Shown here piece after piece: positions 34,947 through 43,705 of a DNA stretch of 44,046 bases. Source of the stretch: an uncultured Saprospiraceae bacterium (GTDB taxonomy: Bacteria > Bacteroidota > Bacteroidia > Chitinophagales > Saprospiraceae); NCBI GenBank assembly GCA_937923345.1, contig CAKZVJ010000269.1:1-44046 (forward strand), read 5' to 3'. The notes beneath the pieces are model-generated. The model did not search any database. It was not told where the DNA came from and was given only the letters and a program-made list of their open reading frames with translations. Made by a program: the position numbers and the translations under genes. Position 1 is the first letter of the stretch. Each line of letters starts with the position of its first letter.

Positions 34947-35942
34947 ATGGGTTTATTTGATTTTATCAAAAATGAGTTTGTAGAGGTAATTGATTGGGTG
35001 GAGAAAGACAATAATACAGTGCTGTGGAAATTTCCTGACAAGGATATGAACATAAAGTATGGTGCTCAACTAACGGTGCGTGAATCGCAAACTGCTGTTT
35101 TTTTGGATGAAGGAAGGATAGCGGATGTATTTGAACCGGGTCGTTTCGAATTGATTACACAGAATCTACCCGTGACAACGACCTTAAGAAACTGGGATAA
35201 GGGCTTTAAATCACCATTCCTTGCGGACGTTTATTTCATAAGTTTAAAGACCTTCACCAATCTCAAATGGGGGACGCCTAATCCGATTTTGATGCGTGAT
35301 CCTGAATTTAAGCAGGTAAGAATCAAGGCGCACGGAACCTATTTTGTACGCGTAAGTGATATCAGCAAATTTATGGGCAATTATGCCGGGACCAACTCAG
35401 TAGTGAAGATATCTGGACTAGAAGAGTCATTGCGTAATATTGTATCTCAACATTTTGCTGAGGCCTTAGCAGAAGCTAAAATATCTGTCTTGGATATGGC
35501 AGCTAACTATACAGAACTTGGAGAGAAGATAGTGCCTATCTTGCAGAAGGAGTTTGATCCATTTGGTCTAGAGTTGGTTAAGTTTCAAATAGCGAGTACC
35601 TCCCTGCCGCAAGAAGTATTGGACTTTTATGATAAGATGACCAACATGAATATGGTCGATGACATGAATAAGTTCCAACAATTTCAACAAGCGCAAGCAA
35701 TAGAAAAAGCGGCTGATAACCCTGGTGGTGGGGCTGGCGAAGGCATCGGAATGGGTATGGGCATGGGTATGGCCAACATGATGATGAATCAACAAAATCA
35801 AAACAATCAACCTACTGAAAAAGCTCAGACGAAAGAGGAGATCATGACGATGCTCAAAGAGTTGGGAGAATTGCAAAAGAACGGTATCTTGACCAAGAAA
35901 GAATTTGATGAGAAGAAAAAGGAGCTTTTAGCACGGCTGTAA
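34947..35942 (+). CDS. SPFH-domain protein with C-terminal SHOCT domain (YdjI-like)
   Basis: A 331-residue protein. An amphipathic N-terminus (MGLFDFIKNEFVEVIDW) precedes an SPFH core (about 25-245, VRESQTAVFLDEGRIADVFEPGRFEL). After a Gly/Met/Gln-rich linker (about 250-290, GMGMGMGMANMMM) comes a short SHOCT domain (about 297-331, ending LTKKEFDEKKKELLARL). This is the COG4260/YdjI type. In Bacillus subtilis, YdjI works with YdjG, YdjH and a PspA homologue in a membrane stress response. The next gene, 42 bases on, is YdjG-like, so the pair is conserved here without a PspA gene nearby. No transmembrane helix. Confidence 0.88.
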   Translation: MGLFDFIKNEFVEVIDWVEKDNNTVLWKFPDKDMNIKYGAQLTVRESQTAVFLDEGRIADVFEPGRFELITQNLPVTTTLRNWDKGFKSPFLADVYFISLKTFTNLKWGTPNPILMRDPEFKQVRIKAHGTYFVRVSDISKFMGNYAGTNSVVKISGLEESLRNIVSQHFAEALAEAKISVLDMAANYTELGEKIVPILQKEFDPFGLELVKFQIASTSLPQEVLDFYDKMTNMNMVDDMNKFQQFQQAQAIEKAADNPGGGAGEGIGMGMGMGMANMMMNQQNQNNQPTEKAQTKEEIMTMLKELGELQKNGILTKKEFDEKKKELLARL

Positions 35943-35984
35943 AGTGGTGTCTAATGCTCGGATAACCAATAGGATAGGCAAGGT

Positions 35985-37148
35985 ATGCAAGAATATTATG
36001 AAGGTGAGAATATAGAAAATGCGTTGCATCTGCCATGCCCTTCTTGTGGGAATCAACTTCACTATTCTGCTGAGAAAAAACAGATTTCATGCAGCCATTG
36101 CGGATATGGAGAAGAGGTCAACACCGCCAATGATAAGGTAATCGAAACGGCCTTGGGCCAAGATCTTTCTGCCGCTAGAAACTTCACCCCAGAGGAAGTC
36201 AATAAGAAAGTATTTGATTGTAAAAATTGCGGCGCCAAGTTTATGGTGCAAAGTGATCAGATGAATATCACTTGTGGTTTTTGTGGTTCCAATAATGTGA
36301 ATGTCGATGCTTTCAAGCATCAATATATCAAGCCAGTTGGGATCATTCCTTTCTATATTTCTAGAGAAGAGGCGACTACAAAATTCAATAGATGGATAAA
36401 GCAAGGCGCATTTCATCCCAATAAACTTAAAAAGCTGAGTAGAGTAGAGGGGCTTCATGGCATGTATATTCCTTTTTGGACCTATGATGCCAAGACGGAA
36501 TCTACCTGGCAAGGGCAAGCTGGGTATTATACTCAAGGACAAGGGCACTCGTCAGCAATGCCTAGAGGTGCAGCGCTTGGACGGCCCATGCAAATGGGGC
36601 GCAATGTAAGGATGGGCAATCAAAGAGTACCTCAGATAAGGTGGCAAAGCAAATCTGGAAGATTGAGTCATTTTTTTGATGATGTATTGGTGGTTGCCTC
36701 TGGAGAATTGGAGCAAAAAGAAGTCAATAAAATGCCCTTTAGATTGGACGAGGTCGTCAACTACGACCCTAAGCTCATCATGGGCTGGGAGTCTGAGATC
36801 TACCAAATAGAACTGGATGAGGGGTATACAATTGCCGAGCAATTGATGGATCATCGCCTACGCAACATGTGCTCCGCGCAACTAGGGGGAGATACCCAGA
36901 GAAACCTTCATGTATCGAGTAAAAAAACAGCCCAAACCTATAAGCATATCGTCTTACCATTTTGGATATGCTCCTATACCTATCAGGATAAAATTTATCG
37001 ATTTTTGATAAATGGTCAAACAGGCCGCGTCTATGGTCAAAAACCTACAAGTTGGATAAAAGTCGGACTATTAATTTTATTGGTAGTTCTCATTTTTGTT
37101 GGGATATGGTATCTTCGCCAGAGTGGGGTATTGAGAGGGAAGTTTTAA
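35985..37148 (+). CDS. Double zinc-ribbon protein with C-terminal membrane helix (YdjG-like)
   Basis: A 387-residue protein. Two zinc ribbons lie at the N-terminus: Cys18/Cys21 with Cys36/Cys39, and Cys79/Cys82 with Cys97/Cys100. A conserved middle follows (VGIIPFYISREEA, LHGMYIPFWTYDA, WESEIYQIELDEGYTIAEQLM, YKHIVLPFWICSYTYQDKIYRFLINGQTG). A single membrane helix is near the end (about 362-383) with a short basic tail. The layout and the SPFH gene just upstream match YdjG of the Bacillus ydjFGHI stress operon, where YdjG holds the SPFH protein at the membrane. Here YdjG-type and SPFH-type genes are adjacent, and no YdjH is seen. Confidence 0.83.
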   Translation: MQEYYEGENIENALHLPCPSCGNQLHYSAEKKQISCSHCGYGEEVNTANDKVIETALGQDLSAARNFTPEEVNKKVFDCKNCGAKFMVQSDQMNITCGFCGSNNVNVDAFKHQYIKPVGIIPFYISREEATTKFNRWIKQGAFHPNKLKKLSRVEGLHGMYIPFWTYDAKTESTWQGQAGYYTQGQGHSSAMPRGAALGRPMQMGRNVRMGNQRVPQIRWQSKSGRLSHFFDDVLVVASGELEQKEVNKMPFRLDEVVNYDPKLIMGWESEIYQIELDEGYTIAEQLMDHRLRNMCSAQLGGDTQRNLHVSSKKTAQTYKHIVLPFWICSYTYQDKIYRFLINGQTGRVYGQKPTSWIKVGLLILLVVLIFVGIWYLRQSGVLRGKF

Positions 37149-37158
37149 AATATACGCA

Positions 37159-37659
37159 ATGGTACAAGTTTTTGTCACTGGTGGTACTTTCGACAAAGAG
37201 TACAATTTTATTACTGGTGAATTATATTTCAAGGAGACGCATCTAAGAGGTATGTTTGAGCGGGGTCGATGTACGCTTGATATCGAAGTGCGGACTTTGA
37301 TGATGGTCGATAGTCTAGAGATGACGGACGAGGATAGAGATATGATCGCGCATAATTGTAAGCGATCTAAACACAGTAAGATCATCATTACGCATGGTAC
37401 TGATACTATCGCAGAAACAGCCGCTTGTCTAGCAAAATCGGATATAGCAAACAAGACTATAGTGCTCACTGGAGCTATGATTCCGTACGCATTTGGTACG
37501 TCTTCTGATGGTTTTTTTAATTTAGGTTCATCCTTGGCGTTTGCGCAGGTATTGGATCCAGGTGTATATGTGTGTATGAATGGAAGGTACTTTGACTGGG
37601 ATAAAGTCAAAAAGAATACAAAAACAGGATTTTTTGAAGATAAACAAATGCATAGATGA
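37159..37659 (+). CDS. Single-domain asparaginase-family protein
   Basis: A 166-residue protein equal to only the N-terminal catalytic half of L-asparaginase (usual length 320-350). Catalytic residues correspond fully: Thr10 (TGGTF), Thr81/Asp82 (THGTDT) and Lys99 (NKTIVLTGAMIPY). It ends naturally after a short basic tail, and no C-terminal-domain coding follows in any frame, so it is a genuine short family rather than a broken gene. It probably oligomerises to complete its active site; the substrate is uncertain. It starts 10 bases after the zinc-ribbon gene and overlaps the next gene as ATGA, so it belongs to the SPFH operon. No signal peptide. Confidence 0.87.
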   Translation: MVQVFVTGGTFDKEYNFITGELYFKETHLRGMFERGRCTLDIEVRTLMMVDSLEMTDEDRDMIAHNCKRSKHSKIIITHGTDTIAETAACLAKSDIANKTIVLTGAMIPYAFGTSSDGFFNLGSSLAFAQVLDPGVYVCMNGRYFDWDKVKKNTKTGFFEDKQMHR

Positions 37660-37862
37660 CAACATATTTGGGATTACTTTTTGAAATATTGTTTTTACTA
37701 GCTGGGATTTATCTGTACCTTTTTTCTAGAGGCATTATAAAAACAAAGCAAGGAGCATCATTTCTGAAAGAAAATAAAAACCTGATTCGATATGGTTCTT
37801 TGGCATTGATTGCTGTAATGTTGATAAATATCAGCTTGCATATCAGGGATATTTTAGGATAG
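37656..37862 (+). CDS. Small two-helix membrane protein, last gene of the SPFH operon
   Basis: A 68-residue protein with hydrophobic segments at about 4-23 and 46-63, separated by a basic stretch (KTKQGASFLKENKN). The start ATG overlaps the asparaginase stop (ATGA), indicating translational coupling. I do not recognise the family. Confidence 0.65.
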   Translation: MTTYLGLLFEILFLLAGIYLYLFSRGIIKTKQGASFLKENKNLIRYGSLALIAVMLINISLHIRDILG

Positions 37863-37917
37863 TTGTTATTTTTCTTTAATTAAACCCAATTTACTTAAGA
37901 ATATTTACCTTATTTAT

Positions 37918-37925
37918 TAGCTTTG
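37918..37925 (+). promoter_or_regulatory. -7 promoter element of the cotH pair
   Basis: TAGCTTTG matches TAnnTTTG. It lies only five bases before the ATG at 37931, so transcripts would begin at or after it. This favours the next in-frame ATG at 37943. No -33 box is clear. Confidence 0.4.
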
Positions 37926-37942
37926 GATATATGCATACGACT

Positions 37943-39571
37943 ATGGGTTCATTCACAAAACGATTAATTTTATTACTCTTACTAAGCAGTATAGTAATCT
38001 CCGCTAATTACTTATTTGGGCAGGATTCTGCTGGCTTTTATGATACTGACCGAATCGCTGAATTAAGGCTTACTATAAAGGCTGAAAACTGGCCTGAAGA
38101 GTTGGACTCTCTGCGGGTATATGGGAATAATCTTATGCTAGCCCAGGCAAAAATCGATGGGCAAGACTACAAAAATGTTGGGCTTAGGTACCGAGGCCGA
38201 AAGTCCTTCACTACTGGAGGAAAGAGAAATTCACTTACCGTAAAACTGAATTTTATTGACCGTAGTCAAAATCATCAAGGCTATAAAACAATAAAGTTGT
38301 CTAATGCACTGAGAGATCCAAGTATGGTAAGAGAAGTACTAGGTTTTGAAATAGCAAGAAAATATATGCCAGCGCCGAAGGCTAACTACGTTAAAGTGTA
38401 CATCAATAATGATTACTATGGTCTTTATGTTAACGTTGAAAGCGTTAGCCATGGCTTCTTGGAAGAGAACTTTGGTTCTAGTGATAACACTTTTATAGAG
38501 GTGAATCCAGATTTAGAAAAAGAAGATGTCAAAGGGTGCAAAAAAGACATCTTTGGAAATCTTGAGTACGAGGAGAATCTCAATTGCTATTTTTCCAACT
38601 ACGAGCTGAAATCTGATTACGGTTGGGACGATCTTCAAAATCTAACGAAAACACTTAATAATAATCCTGATAAAATATCCTCCGTGCTTAATGTGGATCA
38701 GGCGCTATGGATGTTAGCATTCAATAATGTACTGGTAAATTTGAGTAGTTACACTGGCGACCATTCAGAGAACTACTATTTGTATAAAGATGAAAATGGA
38801 TTGTTTAATCCAGTGATTTGGGATTTAAATTTAGCTTTTGGATCGTACAAAAATACGGGGAAGGGATCAGATTTGGATTTAGCTGGCCTTCAGACTTTAG
38901 ATCCGCTTTTACATGCAGACAACCCAACCAAACCTTTGATTTCAAAGTTGCTTGCTGATGAGACAAACAAGATGATATATCTTTCTCACGTGCGTACCAT
39001 ATTGAATGAAAATTTTAGAAAAGGTCAATATTTAGAACGGGCTAAAGAATTGCAGCGATTAATTAATGTTCCTTTGTATGAGGATAAAAACAGGTTGTAC
39101 AAAGGTGCAGACTATGAAAAGAGTTTGACTGCCACTGTCGGCCAGAAAAGTAAGATACCTGGGATAAGTGAGTTAATGGAAAAAAGAGCTTCTTATTTAA
39201 AGAAGCATCCTGCCTTAGCCATTTTGCCAGTGGAGGTAAGTGAGGTGACGGTAGAAAGCAGAGCCGCAGTTGGGTCAAAAATAAATGATTTTACGATTAC
39301 TGCTCGCGTCGAAAAATTTGCGAAGAAAGTCTATCTCGTATACCGATTTGGAAACAAAGGTGCTTTCCAAAAAACCTTGATGCTAGACGATGGCAAGCAT
39401 AAAGATGGTGCTGCTAATAATAATGTTTTTGGTACTACGGTAAAACCTACTAATGGCGAAACAGAATTGGAATATTACATTATGGCAGAGAACAAAGGCG
39501 CCGTTACTTTTCATCCCTCTAATTACATGGTTGAAAAACTAAGCACTTCGCTTAAAGACCTGAATCGTTAA
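37943..39571 (+). CDS. CotH-family protein, first of a tandem pair
   Basis: About 542 residues, exported by a signal peptide (RLILLLLLSSIVISANYLFG). The body is a CotH domain, an atypical kinase fold that in spore-forming bacteria phosphorylates coat proteins. Seen here: GLRYRGRKS, TIKLSNALRDPSMVREVLGFEIA, YVKVYINNDYYGLYVNVESV, WMLAFNNVLVNLSSYTG and the Asp-containing VIWDLNLAFG (about 290-298). The C-terminal ~100 residues form a beta domain (YIMAENKGAVTFHPSNYMVE). ATG 37943 is chosen over 37931 because a -7 promoter box ends just before 37931. The second CotH gene follows after six bases. Kinase activity is not shown for Bacteroidota members. Confidence 0.87.
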   Translation: MGSFTKRLILLLLLSSIVISANYLFGQDSAGFYDTDRIAELRLTIKAENWPEELDSLRVYGNNLMLAQAKIDGQDYKNVGLRYRGRKSFTTGGKRNSLTVKLNFIDRSQNHQGYKTIKLSNALRDPSMVREVLGFEIARKYMPAPKANYVKVYINNDYYGLYVNVESVSHGFLEENFGSSDNTFIEVNPDLEKEDVKGCKKDIFGNLEYEENLNCYFSNYELKSDYGWDDLQNLTKTLNNNPDKISSVLNVDQALWMLAFNNVLVNLSSYTGDHSENYYLYKDENGLFNPVIWDLNLAFGSYKNTGKGSDLDLAGLQTLDPLLHADNPTKPLISKLLADETNKMIYLSHVRTILNENFRKGQYLERAKELQRLINVPLYEDKNRLYKGADYEKSLTATVGQKSKIPGISELMEKRASYLKKHPALAILPVEVSEVTVESRAAVGSKINDFTITARVEKFAKKVYLVYRFGNKGAFQKTLMLDDGKHKDGAANNNVFGTTVKPTNGETELEYYIMAENKGAVTFHPSNYMVEKLSTSLKDLNR

Positions 39572-39577
39572 TTCTAT

Positions 39578-41209
39578 ATGAATAAAACTGTTTGCTTTGT
39601 TGTTCAAAGACTGATATGCTTGAGTATAGTAGCATTTCTGCAAATTCTTCCGACCGGTCTAGAAGCCCAAGATTTCTATGATTTACACGCTGTAAAAGAG
39701 ATCCGTATCAATTTTGAACAAGATAACTGGGCAGATATTTTAGCCAAACTGAAGGATCAAGGCCAAAAAAAGAGGGTCACTGCTAGTATTAATGTCAACG
39801 GTATTAAATATGATAGTGTTGGCGTTAGATATAAGGGAAATAGCTCTTACTACAGTGTAAATAATAGTGGTCAGACAAAATTACCTTTCAATATCAAACT
39901 GAATCATAAAATCAAAGGGCAAAAACTACCAGGCAAGTATAACACCATAAAATTATCCAACGTATTTAGAGACCCAAGTTTTCTACGCGAAACATTGGCT
40001 TATGAAATAGCAAGGAATTATGCTCACGCATCCAAATGTAATTATGCAAGGGTATATGTCAATGATGTGTACATGGGATTGTATAACAGTGTGGAATCAG
40101 TTGATAAGGCTTTTCTTGATCATCACTTTGGCACTCGAAAGGGTGAGTTGATAAAGTGTGATCCATTGGATATCAAGCAGTCTTTAAATTCTTCAGGAAA
40201 GTCTAGTAAATGTTTACCTGGGGATTTTGCCTCTCTTATGTATCAAGGGAAGGACTCTCTTTGCTACCAGAATAACTATGAACTGAAACGTGATAATAAC
40301 TGGAAACCACTTATTGCATTAACTAATCAACTCAACAATAAAACCGACAAGATAGATGAGATGCTGGATGTAGATGAGTGTTTATGGATGCTTGCATTCA
40401 ATAATGTTCTGGTTAATCTGGATAGTTACACAGGAAAACTATCGCACAATTATTATCTTTATCAAGATACACTGGGGATTTTTCATCCTATCATGTGGGA
40501 TATGAATATGGCCTTTGGAGGATTTAGATATAGTGGAGCCTCTAATAAACCCATGAGTAACGAAGAGCTCATGGATATGAGTTTGTTTACCCATTATAAG
40601 AATGATAAGCGGCCATTGATCAGTAAGTTACTGGCCAATGATTTGTACCGAAAGATGTACGTAGCGCATATAAAAACAATGGTGCAGGACCAGTTCACTA
40701 GTGGTAAGTATAAAACAAGAGCACAGCAAGTGCAATCTAGTATAGATTACTATGTCAAATCAGATGAACAAAGACTCTATCCGTATGAGCTTTTCAGAAA
40801 GAGCCTAAATGAGACTGTACCCGTTGGGAAGCAATCTATCATTGGAATTACGGAGCTAATGGAGGCAAGAGCCAAGAAATTGATGGAACATCCATTGATG
40901 CAAAAAGAAGATCCTAAGCTTAGCGCTGTGCAGCATCGATCTACTTCAGATAGTACAGTACTTGTGCAGGCACGGATAGATGGTGCAGAAAAGGCCTATG
41001 TGTTCTACAAATCATTACAGGTAGGGCGCACCTTCAAAATAGAGATGAATGATAAAGGCGAAAATGGGGACACTACTGCTGGAGACAATACCTACTCCAT
41101 TGAGATTGACAAGGCAAAGATTGGGAGATATTTTATTGTTGCGGAGTCAGATAAGACAGTGAAGACGTATCCCGAAAAAGCTAGTTTTGAAATGCTACAA
41201 ATCAACTGA
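39578..41209 (+). CDS. CotH-family protein, second of a tandem pair
   Basis: A 543-residue paralogue of the preceding gene, with the same layout and length: signal peptide (LICLSIVAFLQILPTGLEAQ), then VGVRYKGNSSYYS, TIKLSNVFRDPSFLRETLAYEIA, YARVYVNDVYMGLYNSVESV, WMLAFNNVLVNLDSYTG, PIMWDMNMAFGG and a C-terminal beta domain (YFIVAESDKTVKTYPE). The shared motifs are clear but much of the sequence between them differs, so the duplication is old. Co-transcribed with the first copy (six-base gap). No T9SS C-terminal domain is seen. Confidence 0.87.
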   Translation: MNKTVCFVVQRLICLSIVAFLQILPTGLEAQDFYDLHAVKEIRINFEQDNWADILAKLKDQGQKKRVTASINVNGIKYDSVGVRYKGNSSYYSVNNSGQTKLPFNIKLNHKIKGQKLPGKYNTIKLSNVFRDPSFLRETLAYEIARNYAHASKCNYARVYVNDVYMGLYNSVESVDKAFLDHHFGTRKGELIKCDPLDIKQSLNSSGKSSKCLPGDFASLMYQGKDSLCYQNNYELKRDNNWKPLIALTNQLNNKTDKIDEMLDVDECLWMLAFNNVLVNLDSYTGKLSHNYYLYQDTLGIFHPIMWDMNMAFGGFRYSGASNKPMSNEELMDMSLFTHYKNDKRPLISKLLANDLYRKMYVAHIKTMVQDQFTSGKYKTRAQQVQSSIDYYVKSDEQRLYPYELFRKSLNETVPVGKQSIIGITELMEARAKKLMEHPLMQKEDPKLSAVQHRSTSDSTVLVQARIDGAEKAYVFYKSLQVGRTFKIEMNDKGENGDTTAGDNTYSIEIDKAKIGRYFIVAESDKTVKTYPEKASFEMLQIN

Positions 41210-41260
41210 AGAGAACCGGTCGATTCTCCAAGGTTAAAATCTAAATTTACTCAACCTGAT

Positions 41261-41611
41261 TTAGTCCCAATTGATCCCCTTGTTGGTGAATTTCAACGAG
41301 TGCTCTTTGCATTGAGGGCATTTGTACTTGGCCTTTAGGATATAAGCACCTTCCCATTCTACGACCGCTTGATTTTGATCAGGATTAGCATCAATTGCTA
41401 AAGACTCATCCTCATGATAAAATTGAATGGGTGTTTTATGAATTTTGCAAATTACATTTTCCTTAGCCATATCAGCTAGTTGTATTTTATTGCAAGCCTC
41501 GCAAAATGCGGGCATCATAGAGCCTCTTGTAAAATCAAAGCCATATCCAATACTAAGATTATCTTGCTTGTAATTGCAGTTTTTGCAAAAAGATTTAATC
41601 ATTTCACCCAT
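41261..41611 (-). CDS. Small zinc-ribbon protein, unknown function
   Basis: A 116-residue protein with four metal-knuckle pairs: Cys9/Cys12, Cys37/Cys40, Cys55/His58 and Cys98/Cys101. That is enough for two zinc sites. It has no membrane segment or signal peptide. The start could be the second Met, three codons later. It is convergent with the cotH pair. I do not recognise a family. Confidence 0.7.
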   Translation of the reverse strand: MGEMIKSFCKNCNYKQDNLSIGYGFDFTRGSMMPAFCEACNKIQLADMAKENVICKIHKTPIQFYHEDESLAIDANPDQNQAVVEWEGAYILKAKYKCPQCKEHSLKFTNKGINWD

Positions 41612-41701
41612 TATTCAAGTACATTTTGTTTGTTGATTGTCATACAATTAAGTATAATTTCTAATTGTACGATTTTTATATATATTGTTGATACAACATC
41701 G

Positions 41702-41709
41702 TAGCTTTG
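41702..41709 (+). promoter_or_regulatory. -7 promoter element of the second T9SS cargo gene
   Basis: TAGCTTTG, an exact TAnnTTTG match, 37 bases before the ATG at 41747. TTG words occur 12-15 bases upstream, closer than usual for a -33 box. Confidence 0.4.
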
Positions 41710-41746
41710 AACGACAAATAATGATAGAATCCATTTCTACGAATTA

Positions 41747-43660
41747 ATGATCTTAATTTCATTTAAAAATAAAATTTTGTTAAGACTTTTTCTAAAATAT
41801 TTCACTTTTATCACCTTTTTCTGCACTGCATTCTTTGTCGGGACAGGTACTATGCTAGCTCAAAGTGTTGAAATATGTGATAATGGCCTTGACGACGATG
41901 GAGATGGCCTTATAGACATCAATGATAATGATTGTGATTGCCCTGTAGAACTACCTACTTCTTTAATTCCTAATCCCTCTTTTGAAGAGCGTTCCGGTTG
42001 CCCAAGTGGCGAAAATCAATTAGAGTTAGCCATCCCATGGCAACAAGCGAGTGCAGCCACTACAGACTATATGAATACTTGTGGGAATTTTTTATCTCAT
42101 CCCGTTTTTGATGACCCGGTGCCTCTTCCGATGCCTGATGGAACCGGTTGCATAGGGTTCAGAAATGGTAAGCCTGGGAGCCCAAATTTTAAAGAATATA
42201 CTGGAGCCTGTTTATCGGAACCCCTAGAAGAAGGCGTACTATACACCCTCAATATGTGGGTAGGCTTTATGAACGCTGCAGATTCACCGCCTTTCGAATT
42301 GACTGTCTTTGGAGCGAATGGTTGTCAGACAAATGGTATCCTTCCATTCGGAAACAACAATCCAAACATAGGCTGCCCATTAAATGTGCCAGGATACGAA
42401 CTGCTCGGATCATCAAATGTTTCTGGTTCTTCAGAATGGGTCAACACTACGATTACTTTTAGACCTACTGCGTCTCTTGATGTTATTGTGATTGGGGCTA
42501 ATTGTGATGCTAACCCATTCGATCATTATTATTTTTTTGATAATTTAATTTTACAAAAAACAGTCGAGTTCGGTGAGCCACCAAATATTACTGGCCATCC
42601 TTGCATGCAAAATGTAATGTTGGACATTGCTACAGAACCGGGTGACACATACCAATGGTATAAAGATGGTGTCGCTATTATTGGAGAAACCAATGCGTCA
42701 TATGCTATCCCAAATGAGCAAATAGATGAGGCTACCTATCAGTTGATGATTATCGAAGACGATGGAGAATGTGTATTATCAGATCCTTATGTTTTTCAGA
42801 TTCCAGTAATTCTTTCAGAACAGGCAATTACGCTGTGTGACAATGAGCCCTTGCCATTAAATGAAGAAGATAGGATTGGTGATGGAGTTTATTCCGAACT
42901 TTTCACAACCTCTGAGAATTGCGACAGCACCGTCATTACCGTAGTAAATATAAATCCTACTGCAGAAACCTTCATCGAAGAAACCATCTGCGAACAGGAA
43001 GTATTTATCCTAGGCACACAGGTACTAAACCAATCTGGGATCTATACAGAGATTTTTAGTACCACCTTAAACTGCGACAGTATAGTCACACTAGAGCTAA
43101 ACGTATTGCCTGCCTTGATCAATGCAGATGCACAAGGGGATAAGACCATTAGACTAGGAGAACAAACACCTATTCGAGTAGAATTCACGAGCTTGGAAAA
43201 TCTGCTAGGTTTCACTTGGGTGAGCTCTGATAGTCTAACTGCCATATGTGATACTTGTTTGTTTCAATTGGTTAAGCCAACGGAGACAACTACCTACACC
43301 CTGATAGCGGAGGATGTGGCTGGTTGTGAAAGAGTAGACAATGTCACTATACAAGTAGAGGCTTTTTATGACGTATACTTTCCAAACGCATTCTCGCCAA
43401 ACGGTGATGGAATCAACGATTTTTATCATGTGCATGGCACTTCAAATGTTTCTCAAGTGCTGAGCCTTGATATCTATGATAGATGGGGCAACCACGTTTT
43501 CAGTAGGCAAAATTTTTCTGTCAATAATGAAGCCGTAGGTTGGGATGGCACCTTCAGACAAGAGGAGGCTAATGCAGGTGTATATGTATATGTATCTCAA
43601 GTCGAATTTGCAGATGGTAATATTGAAATGTTTAAGGGAGACATCGTATTGAATAGATAA
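41747..43660 (+). CDS. Secreted protein with T9SS type B C-terminal domain
   Basis: A 637-residue cell-surface or secreted protein. After the signal peptide (FITFFCTAFFVGTGTMLAQS) comes a calcium-loop-like Asp-rich motif (CDNGLDDDGDGLIDINDNDC). A lectin/CBM-like beta-sandwich follows (about 65-275: LIPNPSFEERSGCP, YTLNMWVGFM, HYYFFDNLIL), then an Ig-like segment (YQWYKDGVAIIGETNASY), two repeats ending in NCDSxV-type motifs, and another Ig-like domain. The last ~85 residues are the type B sorting domain (FPNAFSPNGDGINDF, YDRWGNHVF, GWDGTF, AGVYVYV), the same signal as on the giant protein at 1-6969. Its binding target is unknown. A thioredoxin-fold gene starts 45 bases later in the same direction. 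Confidence 0.92.
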   Translation: MILISFKNKILLRLFLKYFTFITFFCTAFFVGTGTMLAQSVEICDNGLDDDGDGLIDINDNDCDCPVELPTSLIPNPSFEERSGCPSGENQLELAIPWQQASAATTDYMNTCGNFLSHPVFDDPVPLPMPDGTGCIGFRNGKPGSPNFKEYTGACLSEPLEEGVLYTLNMWVGFMNAADSPPFELTVFGANGCQTNGILPFGNNNPNIGCPLNVPGYELLGSSNVSGSSEWVNTTITFRPTASLDVIVIGANCDANPFDHYYFFDNLILQKTVEFGEPPNITGHPCMQNVMLDIATEPGDTYQWYKDGVAIIGETNASYAIPNEQIDEATYQLMIIEDDGECVLSDPYVFQIPVILSEQAITLCDNEPLPLNEEDRIGDGVYSELFTTSENCDSTVITVVNINPTAETFIEETICEQEVFILGTQVLNQSGIYTEIFSTTLNCDSIVTLELNVLPALINADAQGDKTIRLGEQTPIRVEFTSLENLLGFTWVSSDSLTAICDTCLFQLVKPTETTTYTLIAEDVAGCERVDNVTIQVEAFYDVYFPNAFSPNGDGINDFYHVHGTSNVSQVLSLDIYDRWGNHVFSRQNFSVNNEAVGWDGTFRQEEANAGVYVYVSQVEFADGNIEMFKGDIVLNR

Positions 43661-43705
43661 TTGCTCATTTACCCAGAATTTAGAAACACTATTTCTATCA
43701 TTGAT

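Noticed and set aside
37077-37610. A 177-codon minus-strand frame
   Set aside because: It is antisense to the asparaginase-family gene, which has intact catalytic motifs.
37159-37659. Asparaginase gene truncated by frameshift
   Set aside because: The stop overlaps the next start as ATGA, no C-terminal-domain coding follows, and short single-domain members are a known form.
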